DNA from: Euptelea pleiosperma
Taxonomy: Eukaryota; Streptophyta; Magnoliopsida; Ranunculales; Eupteleaceae
Length of the DNA: 64,000 nt
Assembly (NCBI GenBank): GCA_035048495.1
Contig: CM068547.1
Location: 5,793,700 to 5,857,699 of the forward strand
Reading direction: 5' to 3'
Shown in pieces: positions 1-10,100 of the stretch (position 1 is the stretch's first letter; the number at the start of each line of letters is the position of its first letter). A program made the position numbers and the translations under genes. The notes under the pieces were generated by a model that saw only the letters and a program-made list of their open reading frames with translations, did no database searches and was not told the origin of the DNA.

Positions 1-585
1 AGATAAAAACTCCAAAAAAACTTTGAAGCAAAAAAAACTCTAACTAAAATATCCATATTTAAAAAAAAATAAAACAAAGAGTTAACAAAATGACTCCCAA
101 CCTTCTATTATAGATTATGCACAAGTCAACTTAGGGATGGACCAAACATCCATATGGTCAGTAGCCTCTAATAGTGTGCGGTCCGCCATCAACATTGATG
201 ATGGACTTCTGTCATCAAATGTTTTCTCTTGAAAGGAGTTCATGTGAATGCATTTATTGCATTTCAGTGAGCTGAAATGTAAAAGTGGTATTTTAACCAA
301 AAAGTCTTTAAAAGTAAAAATAAAAAATAAAAAATGAAAGAAGCAAAATAGGGGCATTTTTGGGATAATGGGGTTTGAGTGGTAAACGCAAGAACCCCCT
401 TCGTTCGTTAATAAGTAGAATAGATGTAGGAATAAAACTTAGGGCTGTATGGAAATCTCATAACAACTCTCAAAAATTAAAAAAGAAAATCTTTGAAGCA
501 AGAATACTCAAACTAAAATATCTATATTTAACAGAAACAAAGAGTTCTCAAAATGGACTCGAACCTTTTACTTATAGATTATGTA
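1..585. repeat. Imperfect direct repeat flanking a MITE half
   Basis: About 115 bp at 1-119 recurs at about 463-585 (shared blocks CTTTGAAGCAA, CTAACTAAAATATC, AAACAAAGAGTT, TATAGATTATG) with many substitutions. Between them, 119-250 contains one arm of the dispersed repeat that carries CCAAACATCCATA. No coding function is visible. Confidence 0.5.
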
Positions 586-589
586 TGAA

Positions 590-2220
590 TGAAACTTAGG
601 GCTGTTTGGAAATCTCATGTTTTCAGGACGTAGCCTAGTTATTTTCGAGGAGAGTCACTTAGAAAATTCAACTCTACTCCTATTTTAAAGGCAAGGAATA
701 TTGTGCCCTACTTAGCTAACAAACACAGCTTAGAATGACCAAACCTAAAATGTATTTAAGGGGGTTTTTCAAAAACCCTTATACTCAATCATGAGATAGA
801 GTTAATTATAACTTTCCTTAACAATAATTACATTGAAACAAATAAAGAATTGACAACTATAATCATCATGCGACGCTTCTCTTCTTATGTAGACTTTTGA
901 TCGTCCATAATCTTCACCGTTTAAAATCTTGAAGATTTCTTACAACTCTAGTGTCAGGAAGGCTTAAAGTAGTCTATTGATCTTACAGCTAAAATCACTA
1001 ATTTGATATTGTTTTTCATTGAACAATTGAGATAGATATACCCACTTGATATATAGGTCCATCGAGAGGTAGACCTAACATTCAAGGGTCAGTGGGCCAC
1101 CCAAAGATGTAGTTAATAAATTAAAGTTTTAGATCTTTGGTGCTTTCACCACTAATTATGTAAAGATCTTTGGTGCTTTCACCACTAATTTGTATTTCTT
1201 CATTTAAATAATCATAAAGAGCAAAATCATAACATTGAAATAAAAAATTAAACGATGTATATGAACAAGCTAACCTTGAAACTTCTTAGTTTATACTAAT
1301 GCACCAACATTGTCTGGATAAACCTTCTCTAAATGCCTTAAGAAGATTCTCAAACTCTCTAAGGTATTTCCCTACTTTAAAAAAAAAAAAGAATTCTTGA
1401 TTTGAGATAAGAAGTGAATATATCAGTCTTAAATGTTTTGAGTGATTACGAATGAGTAAGTCTCCTATATAGGCTTCGAGAGGGTAAATGGATGATTTAG
1501 ATTATGCAAAGTGGCAAAGATCCAATGATTATAGAATACTCTAGAATTTTTTATACATTCTACATCTTTCCTTGAAGTTATTCTAGACTTTTCCTGTTCC
1601 TACATAATATCTAATATATGTATAGCTCACTCCTAAACCTACATTTTCTTACTTTGACATATAGCACACTTTTTTCCATGGGTCAGTGGGCCACCCATAT
1701 GTTTTTTAAGAATATTTTATTTCCATATGTTTTCCAAGAATATCTTATTTCCAACTGTTTTCCAAGAAAACTAGAATGTCTTATTTCCAAGAAAAGGATT
1801 TTAGAAAAGAAATTTCTAACAAAAACATTATACTAGGAAAAATCTAATTTTTTATTTTGGTTGTAGCCTTGAAAATAGTGCGAAAAATCACCTAGTAGAA
1901 AATAATATGTATGTTATTTAATCATTTAAAAGTTCTAAATTTGCCCCTTTATATTTGAACAAGTCTAATCTTTCAAAATTAGGACTATATACAAACTGTT
2001 TGTTTTTTGTCATTGTGGATAAGGGTTTAAATGGGCCAACCCGTTAGGTTTTGGGCATGAATTTGACTTGAAATAGATCGGGCCTATTCAATTTACCAAA
2101 AGAAAGTCCCTGGGCCGGCTCATTTATACCCCTAATTGGGTAGCAGGGTCATAGAGCCAACATCCAAGCCCAACATATGAGCCGGTATATATTCCTTAAG
2201 GACCAGGTTCCCGGGCTTGG
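590..2220. other. Gene-free AT-rich stretch
   Basis: No exon-like frame or RNA gene is visible. A block at 592-760 begins CTTAGGGCTGTTTGG and resembles the GGCCTGTTTGG element at 58820. A 30-bp phrase ending CTTTCACCACTAATT is duplicated at about 1131-1190. Short open frames here have no recognisable motifs. Confidence 0.5.
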
Positions 2221-2453
2221 ATTCTCAGGCATGAGATTCTGAGAATCCAACGGTGGTTTACTTTGACAAAAAGTGAATGCCATTTCAGCGCTATCATAAC
2301 CGTTAGATTCTCAAAATCCACATTGAGATTCCAAGTCCCGAGAGCCTATCAAAAAAGACAAGTCCTAGAAGCCCAACCCATTCCTTAAAACTTCTTTTAC
2401 GAAAAAGGATTAAACTTACCTAGCTAACGTACGCTCCTTTCAGTTATGGAGAA

Positions 2454-2680
2454 AGGTTTTAAATGGTCCGTTATAACGGAGTCACATCTGAGTAAAAAAG
2501 GTCATAATATTATTATTTTAAAAAATCTCATAATTTTTTTTATTATAAAATAACAGTCACATTTACCGTTATAATGGATATCCCGTTTTTTTTCAGTCTT
2601 GTGAAATGGGGTTGGAGCATTACTGTTATAACAACTGTTATTTTTGTTATAACGTCCGTTTTTTAAATGACGGTATGAAG
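2454..2680 (+). repeat. CGTTATAACGG-type dispersed repeat, copy 1
   Basis: This AT-rich block starts with GTCCGTTATAACGGAGTCAC and ends near GTTATAACGTCCGTTTTTTAA. The same layout (CGTTATAACGG, GTCACATCTNAGT, ATTATTATTTTAAAA, CCATTATAACG, GTTACTGTTATAACGG) recurs at 3945 (inverted) and 50510, with fragments at 61150 and inside the 40.7-44.1 kb array. Probably a MITE family. Confidence 0.55.
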
Positions 2681-2764
2681 TATTGACGTGTTGAAATACT
2701 TCTTGCCACGTGCAAACTCGGAAATTTAAATCAGAGAGCACTATGTAGTGTGTTAGTTAAAAGG

Positions 2765-2812
2765 CAAGCTTCTCCCTGAAGCCTATGCGACAAACGGCCA
2801 CCTGCAAGCCAC
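2765..2812 (+). repeat. Left arm of a perfect 48-bp inverted repeat
   Basis: Identical to the reverse complement of 4750-4797 over 48 bases, with three more matches after one mismatch. It contains TTCTCCCTGAAGCCTATGCG. Higher in GC than its surroundings and not obviously part of the MITE families in the window. Confidence 0.75.
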
Positions 2813-3149
2813 ACTCATATTGTTGATTTTTCGTTTGGAGTTGGGATCCACGCACAAACTATTTTGACAAGCAAATTTCCACACCTCTTCTCCGACGCGG
2901 ATTCCGAGAATCCAAAGGTGGTTTTGCTTTGACAAAAGTTAATGCCAGCCCAGCACTATCAACCACCGTTGGATTCTCAGAATTCACGCCCTAGAAGAGG
3001 TATGGAAATTTGGTTGTCAAAAAAGGTTGTCTCCCCAACGGATTCCTTTCGTTAGAATAGGGAGACGTAGAGGGAAAAAACACCTCCAACAGACTCCCTA
3101 AGCCACTCTCTACTTTAAAGACTCCCAAACCCACTCTCTACATTTAGGG

Positions 3150-3410
3150 AGTGAATCAGGCTCCCTAAAATCCAGCTCGATCCCGATCTTTTTCAAAAAT
3201 CAGCCTGATTAGTGATTTCTAAGCATTGGATTGGAGTCATTCTCATGGTTTGATTCCAACCGTGGTAATTTGAGGTAAAAGGATCTAAAGGTTTGAAATC
3301 ACTAATCAGGCTGTGTTTTTGGTTTACAGGGGTATTTGAGCCATGTAGCACACTTTTGGATGATGCTGACTGTATGGATGTTTGGCCAATCCCTAAATCC
3401 ATGCTTCACT
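3150..3410. repeat. Dispersed inverted repeat (AATCAGCCTGATTAGTGATT family)
   Basis: Core arms AAAAATCAGCCTGATTAGTG (about 3195) and AAATCACTAATCAGGCTG (about 3296) are inverted around an ATTTGAGG centre, followed by the characteristic TGGATGTTTGGCCAATCCCT. This is the same family as the MITEs at 39152, 54050 and 55433, where 9-bp duplications can be seen. Confidence 0.65.
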
Positions 3411-3944
3411 TAATTTTTGGTGCATCAACATTGGGTCGGTCTCGTAGGAAACCATTTACCTTTAAGTATGCAAACATTGTATCCATCATTGAATGCTCAT
3501 TGAAAAGCGTGTTTTTAATTTATAAAATATTTTTTTAAACATTGAAATAACACATTTTTCAAGGGACATCCAACCGTACATAGTAAATTTGTCCATCAAC
3601 ATTAGAGGATGGGCCCACATCACTTTTTTTTAGAATATTCTCTTGTCAAATCATGTGGGTACATGGCGCTTCTTGATTGGCGAAACCTTAAAAAAAAAAA
3701 AAAAAATCTGCACTATGAAAATTGTTCCACTCATTGACTTGACATTTTGGAACCACACATAAAGTTTTTTTTTTTTTATTTTTATTTTTTTGTAATCATA
3801 CATAGTTTATTATTGACCTCAGAGAAAATGGGAAGAAAGCATAATATGGTTTGTGAAGGAAAAATAAGGAAAATAAGAGGACTAGATTTTAGACAGAAAA
3901 TTAGAATAAGGAAAAAAAGCAGATAAGAGTAAGATTAGGGTAGC

Positions 3945-4160
3945 GTTAACGGCCGTTAAAACAGTAACGTCCCAAACCATTTACCGTGCCCAATACCGAA
4001 AAAAACAGCATATCCATTATAACGGCCTTAATTTTGAAAAAAAAAAACTGTTTTTATTATTATTGAGGTTTTCATTAAAAATAATAAAGTTTAATATTCT
4101 GACCCTTTTTTTTTACTGAGATGTGACACCGTTATGACGGTCATAACAGTTAAGGGTAAA
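3945..4160 (-). repeat. CGTTATAACGG-type dispersed repeat, copy 2 (inverted)
   Basis: Reverse-complement relative of the block at 2454, with matching order of CGTTATGACGG, GTCACATCT, an AT-rich centre, CCATTATAACGG and GTTACTGTTTTAACGG. Many point differences imply age. Confidence 0.5.
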
Positions 4161-4749
4161 TCTAGAAAGCCAGACACCGTAAGATTTACAGATCAAGCGT
4201 ATTTGACAATATGTCTAGAGATAAACATTTTTAGATCCCATGAATGGTATCATCTAAGCATCCTGGCTTTCTTATATAGAAGGTCACTTAGTTTGAACGC
4301 ATATGTGGGCCCCAGCTACATCATATGCGCCACGTGTGTAGTAGATGTAAACGATGATTTCACGTGGTACTCAATCCAGCTCGTGACGGCTCACGAGTCG
4401 AGAGGTGGGTCGCTTCGCGTGACCTTTTTAATGTTGGCTTAAAGAAAGTAATTAATTAAGTAAATCTAAAAAATGTGAAGAAATAAGAAAAAGGAAAATG
4501 CTATCCCACATATAACGGGACAAAAAATATGTACTGTTGAGGCCATTGATCGTTGGATTCAAGAGATCTGTGGTCCACGAGGCAGCAATTGCGAAGGATA
4601 AAATAGTTGTTGCCCCCAATAATAAACAAAAACCAATAGAATTCCGCGCCCCAATGAGAGTGGACCGCATGTCCTGACATCCACAACAGCAAAGTTCTAC
4701 TATAGTCTGGTTGCGAGAGCGACACGTGTCAGAAGGGGAGCAGCGGAGC

Positions 4750-4797
4750 GTGGCTTGCAGGTGGCCGTTTGTCGCATAGGCTTCAGGGAGAAGCTTG
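4750..4797 (-). repeat. Right arm of a perfect 48-bp inverted repeat
   Basis: Reverse complement of 2765-2812. The arms enclose about 1.94 kb that holds several independent repeats, so this is not a simple MITE. It could be the ends of a larger element or a duplicated scrap of gene sequence. Confidence 0.75.
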
Positions 4798-4999
4798 TCG
4801 TTTTGAGGGAACGACTTTCAAAATACCCGCTAACTCGTTCTCTTGACATTGGCGCTTTCGTCTTGACTGTGAAGCCTTCCTTTCAACTGTGGACCCACCA
4901 TTGTTGTGGGCCCTTTCATTTTCAGCTCGAGTTTTATGTCCAAGTAGGACTTCAAAGCTTGAAGTTTCCCTCCAAAAATGCCATGTGTATTTCTCTTTT

Positions 5000-5260
5000 A
5001 AGGTCCACTAACCTTGTGGATGTTTGGTCTACCTCGTGATGGATTTATACATAAAAAATCAGTTTAATTGGTAATTTATAGCCGTTGGATTTGAATTTTT
5101 TAAAAGTGTGAGTTTTGGCCGTTGGATGTGAGCATTTCTTTTATACTAACATATAACTGTTAAAAATCCTCGATCAAGCTGAGTTTTGGTAGGTAGATTC
5201 ATCAAGATGTAGACCAAACATCCATAAATGCAGTGGGCCCTAAAATGAGATCCACGTGGC
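5000..5260. repeat. Diverged copy of the CCAAACATCCATA dispersed repeat
   Basis: Contains TGTGGATGTTTGG at one end and ACCAAACATCCATAAATG at the other, with AATCAGTTTAATTGGT and TCAAGCTGAGTTTTGG as degenerate internal arms. More diverged than the 39-60 kb copies. Confidence 0.5.
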
Positions 5261-6050
5261 ATTTTTGTAGGGGCAGACTTCAAATTTTTAAGAATTCACA
5301 GAACAGTAAATACTTTTGACCGTTAATTCGCGCCATCATTTCCCGCGCTCCTAATTCTCACTAGTCATCGATTACATCCACCAATTGTTAGGCCACAGTA
5401 GAAACCAGATCGGACGGTTAAAAGTGCCTCAACAGGCTATGGCCCACAAAGAGCTGGTCAGCTGATAGAACGGTCTAGATTGCCACCATAGGGTTTGTTG
5501 AGTTGAGTTGACTCAAAATGTCCTATTCGACAACCTTAGTATTTGGTGAACTGGTTTGCACCCCTCGAGTACTAGAGGAATTATTGGGTGGGACCACTGC
5601 TACATCATCCTCCCCCACCTCGCTTTGAAACATATTTGTCCACACTCATAAAGGTAAATCTTTCTGAGTCACTTGGCGCATTAAAGAATACCAGTGTCCA
5701 TTTTCGAATGGGCATATGCCATATATGGGTCAGGACCCACCATCGATGGGACCCACTTGAGATTGCAATCAACGTGATGGATGATTGTAACCATTTTATT
5801 TATCGCATTATTTTCTGTCAAGGGAAGCAATTCAATGGTGGGTCCTCCCCCTCCATGTGTAATATACGTCGGTACGAGCTAGTTGGGCTAACTGGGTTGT
5901 CTGCGCCTAGGTTTCAGTCTGAAGTGGGACCTTGGCCCTTTCGCATAAGTAATCAATGAAGGACACTTGTCAAGTATTGGATAGCCCAACCCAAGAAACT
6001 TTTAGGGACAGTCATTCCTGATTCGATTATCATAATCAATGGCCCATGAT
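5260..6050. other. Gene-free stretch downstream of the DUF7356-like gene
   Basis: I see no supported gene. A 123-codon open frame at 5588-5959 has no recognisable motif, no splice context and biased composition, so I treat it as chance. Confidence 0.45.
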
Positions 6051-6198
6051 AGGGAATACATTGTAATAAGGTGTGTGAGATGCACTGTATCCTAATCCTC
6101 TGAATCTTTACAATTGGTGACAACCTTAGATAACTTGTAATGAGATGGACCAATAATGATATGGTGCATCTCACACACCTTATTACAATGTATTCCCT
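6051..6198. repeat. 148-bp fold-back element with perfect 35-bp arms
   Basis: AGGGAATACATTGTAATAAG and the next 15 bases (6051-6085) match the reverse complement of 6164-6198 exactly, separated by 78 bp. It lies about 240 bp past the proposed 3' UTR. The perfect arms suggest a young MITE or a fold-back with a function in the transcript end; no flanking duplication is clear. Confidence 0.7.
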
Positions 6199-6439
6199 AA
6201 TAGCCCAGAGATCTAGTCCTCAACTCAAACCCAAGCATAATCACATTCCTAAGAAGAATTATGATGGATGTTCTAGAAAAGGTCCAGATCGGGTGGCTGT
6301 GATCGTCCTTTCGAGGACAATTTAGACCAAAGGTATATCCGAGGTGAAGGCATCAAACAGTGGGTCGCAATTCCCTGCACCTGCACCATCCGCCCTGATA
6401 TTCTGCACATAAAACACTGTAATAATACTCCCATGCATC

Positions 6440-6672
6440 TCACCTGCACCATCCATGACAGTTAAGGTAACAAATGAAGAACAAGACGAATGAGGCAATA
6501 TTAGGTTTCGTTTTTTTCCTTGGTTCTATGGATAAATCAACTTCTTTTGAACTGTTACAAATACAACTCAGATTCCAGAAACTGATACTTAGATGACATT
6601 TAAAAAAAATCAACCAATTTTTTTCTTCTTTTTTTTCATCTTTCTGGTGTCCTGGTCTGAAACTCACGTCGA
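6440..6672 (-). other. Likely 3' UTR of the DUF7356-like gene
   Basis: Sequence directly after the stop codon on the minus strand is A/T-rich and non-coding, with a pyrimidine/purine run at about 6605-6640. I do not see a clean AATAAA signal, so the polyadenylation site is not fixed. The extent given is a guess from composition. Confidence 0.4.
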
Positions 6673-7137
6673 CTAATCCTTCCATCCATCCTTGCTAAAC
6701 CGTCGTGAGGCGAGGCCCTTAGAGGACATGCTCGGTGTAATGGGCATTGTAGGAGTTTTGGGTGCCTCCTCGTCATCCCAATTGTCACCCCAACTGTTGT
6801 CCCATCCATCGGTTACATCTGATTCTGTCTTTCCTCCACCGGATACTGGCAGCTCGGTTTCCAGCTTTTGATATTTTGAGCCATCACCAGCGACATGTTT
6901 TCTTCGGAATCTGACACACATCCAAGCTGAAACTATGAGCAGTACTGCAGCTAAGGACACGTATGTGATGGAGGAAACTTGAGTCAAGATGTTAGTGTAT
7001 GCAAACTTGGCTGAATAATCAGATTTCTTCTCAGAATCATGTGGTATGAGATCCCTGAAATCAATGCTGCAGTTACCACTTCCAGCGGTCAAAACAATCA
7101 AGGTGTCCTTATCGCCATGTCCAATGGTAACCGTCAC
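6673..7137 (-). CDS. Exon 4: end of extracellular domain, transmembrane helix, cytosolic tail, stop
   Basis: The exon begins after AATGCAG at 7138-7140 with VTVTIGHGDKDTLIVLTAG and continues GNCSIDFRDLIP. A hydrophobic helix follows (VSLAAVLLIVSAWMCV) and then basic RFRRK. The tail contains GWDNSWGDNWDDEEAPKTP, two TP-type proline motifs and ASRRFSKDGWKD before TAG at 6675-6673. Closely spaced Trp-Asp repeats and the exact C-terminus look strongly conserved in plant homologues as I remember them. An in-frame ATG six bases upstream lies inside the intron acceptor and is not a start. Confidence 0.88.
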   Translation of the reverse strand: MTVTIGHGDKDTLIVLTAGSGNCSIDFRDLIPHDSEKKSDYSAKFAYTNILTQVSSITYVSLAAVLLIVSAWMCVRFRRKHVAGDGSKYQKLETELPVSGGGKTESDVTDGWDNSWGDNWDDEEAPKTPTMPITPSMSSKGLASRRFSKDGWKD

Positions 7138-10100
7138 CTGCATTGTCCAAATCTTTAGTCACAATCCACTGATCAAAACAAATATCTCAAGAATTTAAGA
7201 TCTTTTCTGACAACAGACAAGAAACTATTTTATTGCAGTTGTCAATGGTCTCTAACCACACGTATCCACAGTTCCAGACCGCCAATATGGTGAGATAACT
7301 CTTGGGTCGACTCCACAATGTTTCTTTTGGGCTGGGCATGTTCTCTACTGCCCACTTGATGGACATCCTATCTTTGCTGTCCTCTTTTACTTCTCTCTCT
7401 TTTTTTTTTATATTCCCAGACTTGTAAATCATATTGCTCATGTTATAGGCTTATAGCCAAGAAGGCTCGTAAGTTTTTGGACCCGTTGTATTGGACCGAT
7501 ATCTATCCCTCGTGGATTTTTCAAGAGCTAGAAAAGGATAAGATTTCATGGTCCTCTTCTTCTTAGTTTCTAATATCACAGCCTGCTTACAAAAAAAAAA
7601 ACTCTTGGCTTGACAGTACAGAAATCCAAACTGACTGTATCTCAACTAAACCATAAGATTGCCTACTTCTGAATGGCTCGTAAGGATCATCCAGGCGGCT
7701 TGATTCTAGGTAACATCAAATACAGGTACTATGGCCTATAGATTGGACACTACAGATCAGCAAGCAACGAGCATTTGGGTATGGTTGATAATTATCACTT
7801 TCTTTGATCAACCGAATAACCTTTTGTATAAACCAATAGACAAAATCAGACAAGATAGACTCAAATTTTAAAAATCAAAGTGGGGGGAGAGAGATAAAAA
7901 GGCATCCATTGTCCTGTCCAAGAGCCACATGGGAAAAGGGATGGTGAGATGAAGACTTCAAGAATCTGAACTTGTCAGAGAGTGTATGTTAACATCATCT
8001 TGATTTGTGCATAGCAAACAGTGATAGACATGGCCTGTCCTGCAGCTTACCATAAGCTGACACATATCCACAATGCAGTCATGAATTCTCTAAATAACAC
8101 ATGGATAAATAAATGGGGCAGATCTGTCACTTCCATGATATTAGATATTTCAACTTCATGTACAACCGGAATTGAATGCCTGGTTTGTCTTGCTGAGTAG
8201 GGGCCACACACAGTGTAATAGTAAGATCCCAGAGCAGTGACATGTACAGCTGTTTACTGCAGTTTACAGATGCAAAGGTGAATGGCCGGCTAACCTAGCC
8301 TGGTGTCTAGTGGTGATATGTTACTGTTCATCAACCAAGGTGGCTTGATATATCCATGGAAATTTTCCAAGGAAATATGGTTGACAAGGAATTCAATGGG
8401 AGAAACACGGCAAAAGACAGAACATGGCACTTTTTTTTTGAGAAATGGTCAATATATAAAAGAGATCGAGAGGATCTCGAGAAAACAAAGGGGACAGCCC
8501 CAGCTTGGGCTAAAACAGAAGCAAAAAAACAAAAAGAAAACAAAAAATACAAAGGCAAGGCCAAATCCAAACACCAACCCTATCTCATCAATAAAGTATC
8601 AAACCTGAAAACCATATCACTAAAAAAGGTGCCCCAGTCCCACTCTAAAATATGCTCCAATCCTATACTCTACCAAGTATCAACTCTTGATACTACTACC
8701 ACATGATCAGGAAATTCTAAGGTTCCTCTAAAACTAATCATTGAATAGAATAATTTATTTATGGTTAGGATAAATCTACACCCGATTCTTACAGGAAATT
8801 CTAAGGTTCCTCTAAAACTTATCACTGAATAGAATAATTTATTTATGGTTAGGGCACACCCAATTCTTACATCCGATTATGAGGCCCACATAGATATCAT
8901 GTTGGACAATCCAACCGCACGGTGAGTTGTCCATATTGCGGAGACCATCCTCGCAAAAAATAGTCCATTCCAACATTCTTAACCTGACTACAATTTGGAA
9001 AACCTGGACCATGCAATTAAACCGCGAGTTTAGGTCAACTTTTCATATGGTTAGTAATGTTGAAAATGATTGATTTTTGGTGAGAATGATCATGGCATGG
9101 ACAACTCACTCTGCGTTTTGTATTATCCAATATGATCTCCATGTGGGCCCTACTAGCGGGTGTAAGAATTGGGTGTAGATTTATCCTATAGATAGAAAAT
9201 ATTATGTCATATACGTACTGTACAATAGAAGAGGTTTTCAAGACAACTATATATACATAATAAATCAAAAAAACTTTGAAAACTCATCTCAAAGTTCATT
9301 GATGAAGTTAAATGTGGGGAAAATGATAGTTTACCTTTAAAGCCTGTTTAGATCACCATTTTTGTGCCAGAAAAAGACTCAAAAGGTTTTTCATGCAAAA
9401 TACCTTTTCTAACACAATAAAGGCAATCCAAACAGAGCCTTACCCAGACAAATGTATTGGGTACATGCCTTGACATGGAATTTTTCCTTTAAATGGAGTT
9501 TCCTTGATGCGGGGGCATTCAACTACGATGGTCCGCCGCTACACCAAATCATTGCCCGGTCAAGCAAGTGGACCCTGTTTTTACTATTTATAGTAAATCA
9601 CAGTTTTACTATTTATAGTAAATCTTAAATTGTTATTTATAGTAAATTCTAATTGAACTAATTTTAGATAAGTGGGCCCCATGAAGATTTTTTTTAGTTT
9701 AATTAGGATTTTGAGAGATTTTATTTCCAATTAGGATTTTATTATTGATTGCAATAGTTGACTTGTATTAGGAGTTTCTAATTTCAATGAGATTAGAATT
9801 AGGAAAGTTCAAGTAGGGAATCTTATAAAAGGTGATGTACCCTTTGATTTTAAGAATGAAGAATTATGAATGAAGAAATAGAAATTTCTCTTGTGGTGTG
9901 AAGCCATCCCCTCTTGGTACGAAACCAAGCTAATTCGGTGCGAAGCCGAATGTATCTTTCTATCCCTATCTCTTTCTCTATCTCATCTCTTATTCTCTTC
10001 TCTTTCATCTTTATTTTCTTTTTAGTCAATTTCTTACCTAAGAAAACCCAAATCATACCACATCACTGTGAATAGTGCCGCATGAATAGTGACGTGAGTA

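Larger units (their letters stand above)
2225..3005. repeat. Two copies of a small inverted-repeat MITE-like sequence
   Basis: At about 2230-2335 and 2893-2990 the sequence begins with a GAGAATCCAACGGTGGTTT-like arm and ends with its complement (ACCGTTGGATTCTCAGAAT). The interior is about 50 bp and contains TTTGACAAAA and AATGCC. The two copies differ at several positions. Size and structure fit a short non-autonomous DNA element. Confidence 0.5.

Noticed and set aside
5588..5959. 123-codon plus-strand open frame
   Set aside because: No recognised motif, no splice or promoter context, and equal-length chance frames exist around it; composition is not coding-like.
7187..7645. Minus-strand frames upstream of exon 4
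   Set aside because: They lie inside intron 3, with no match to the protein domain and no compatible splice sites.
9565..9650. TTTACTATTTATAGTAAAT repeats considered as a regulatory operator or origin
   Set aside because: Short AT-rich palindromes are common in plant intron and LTR DNA; no supporting context.
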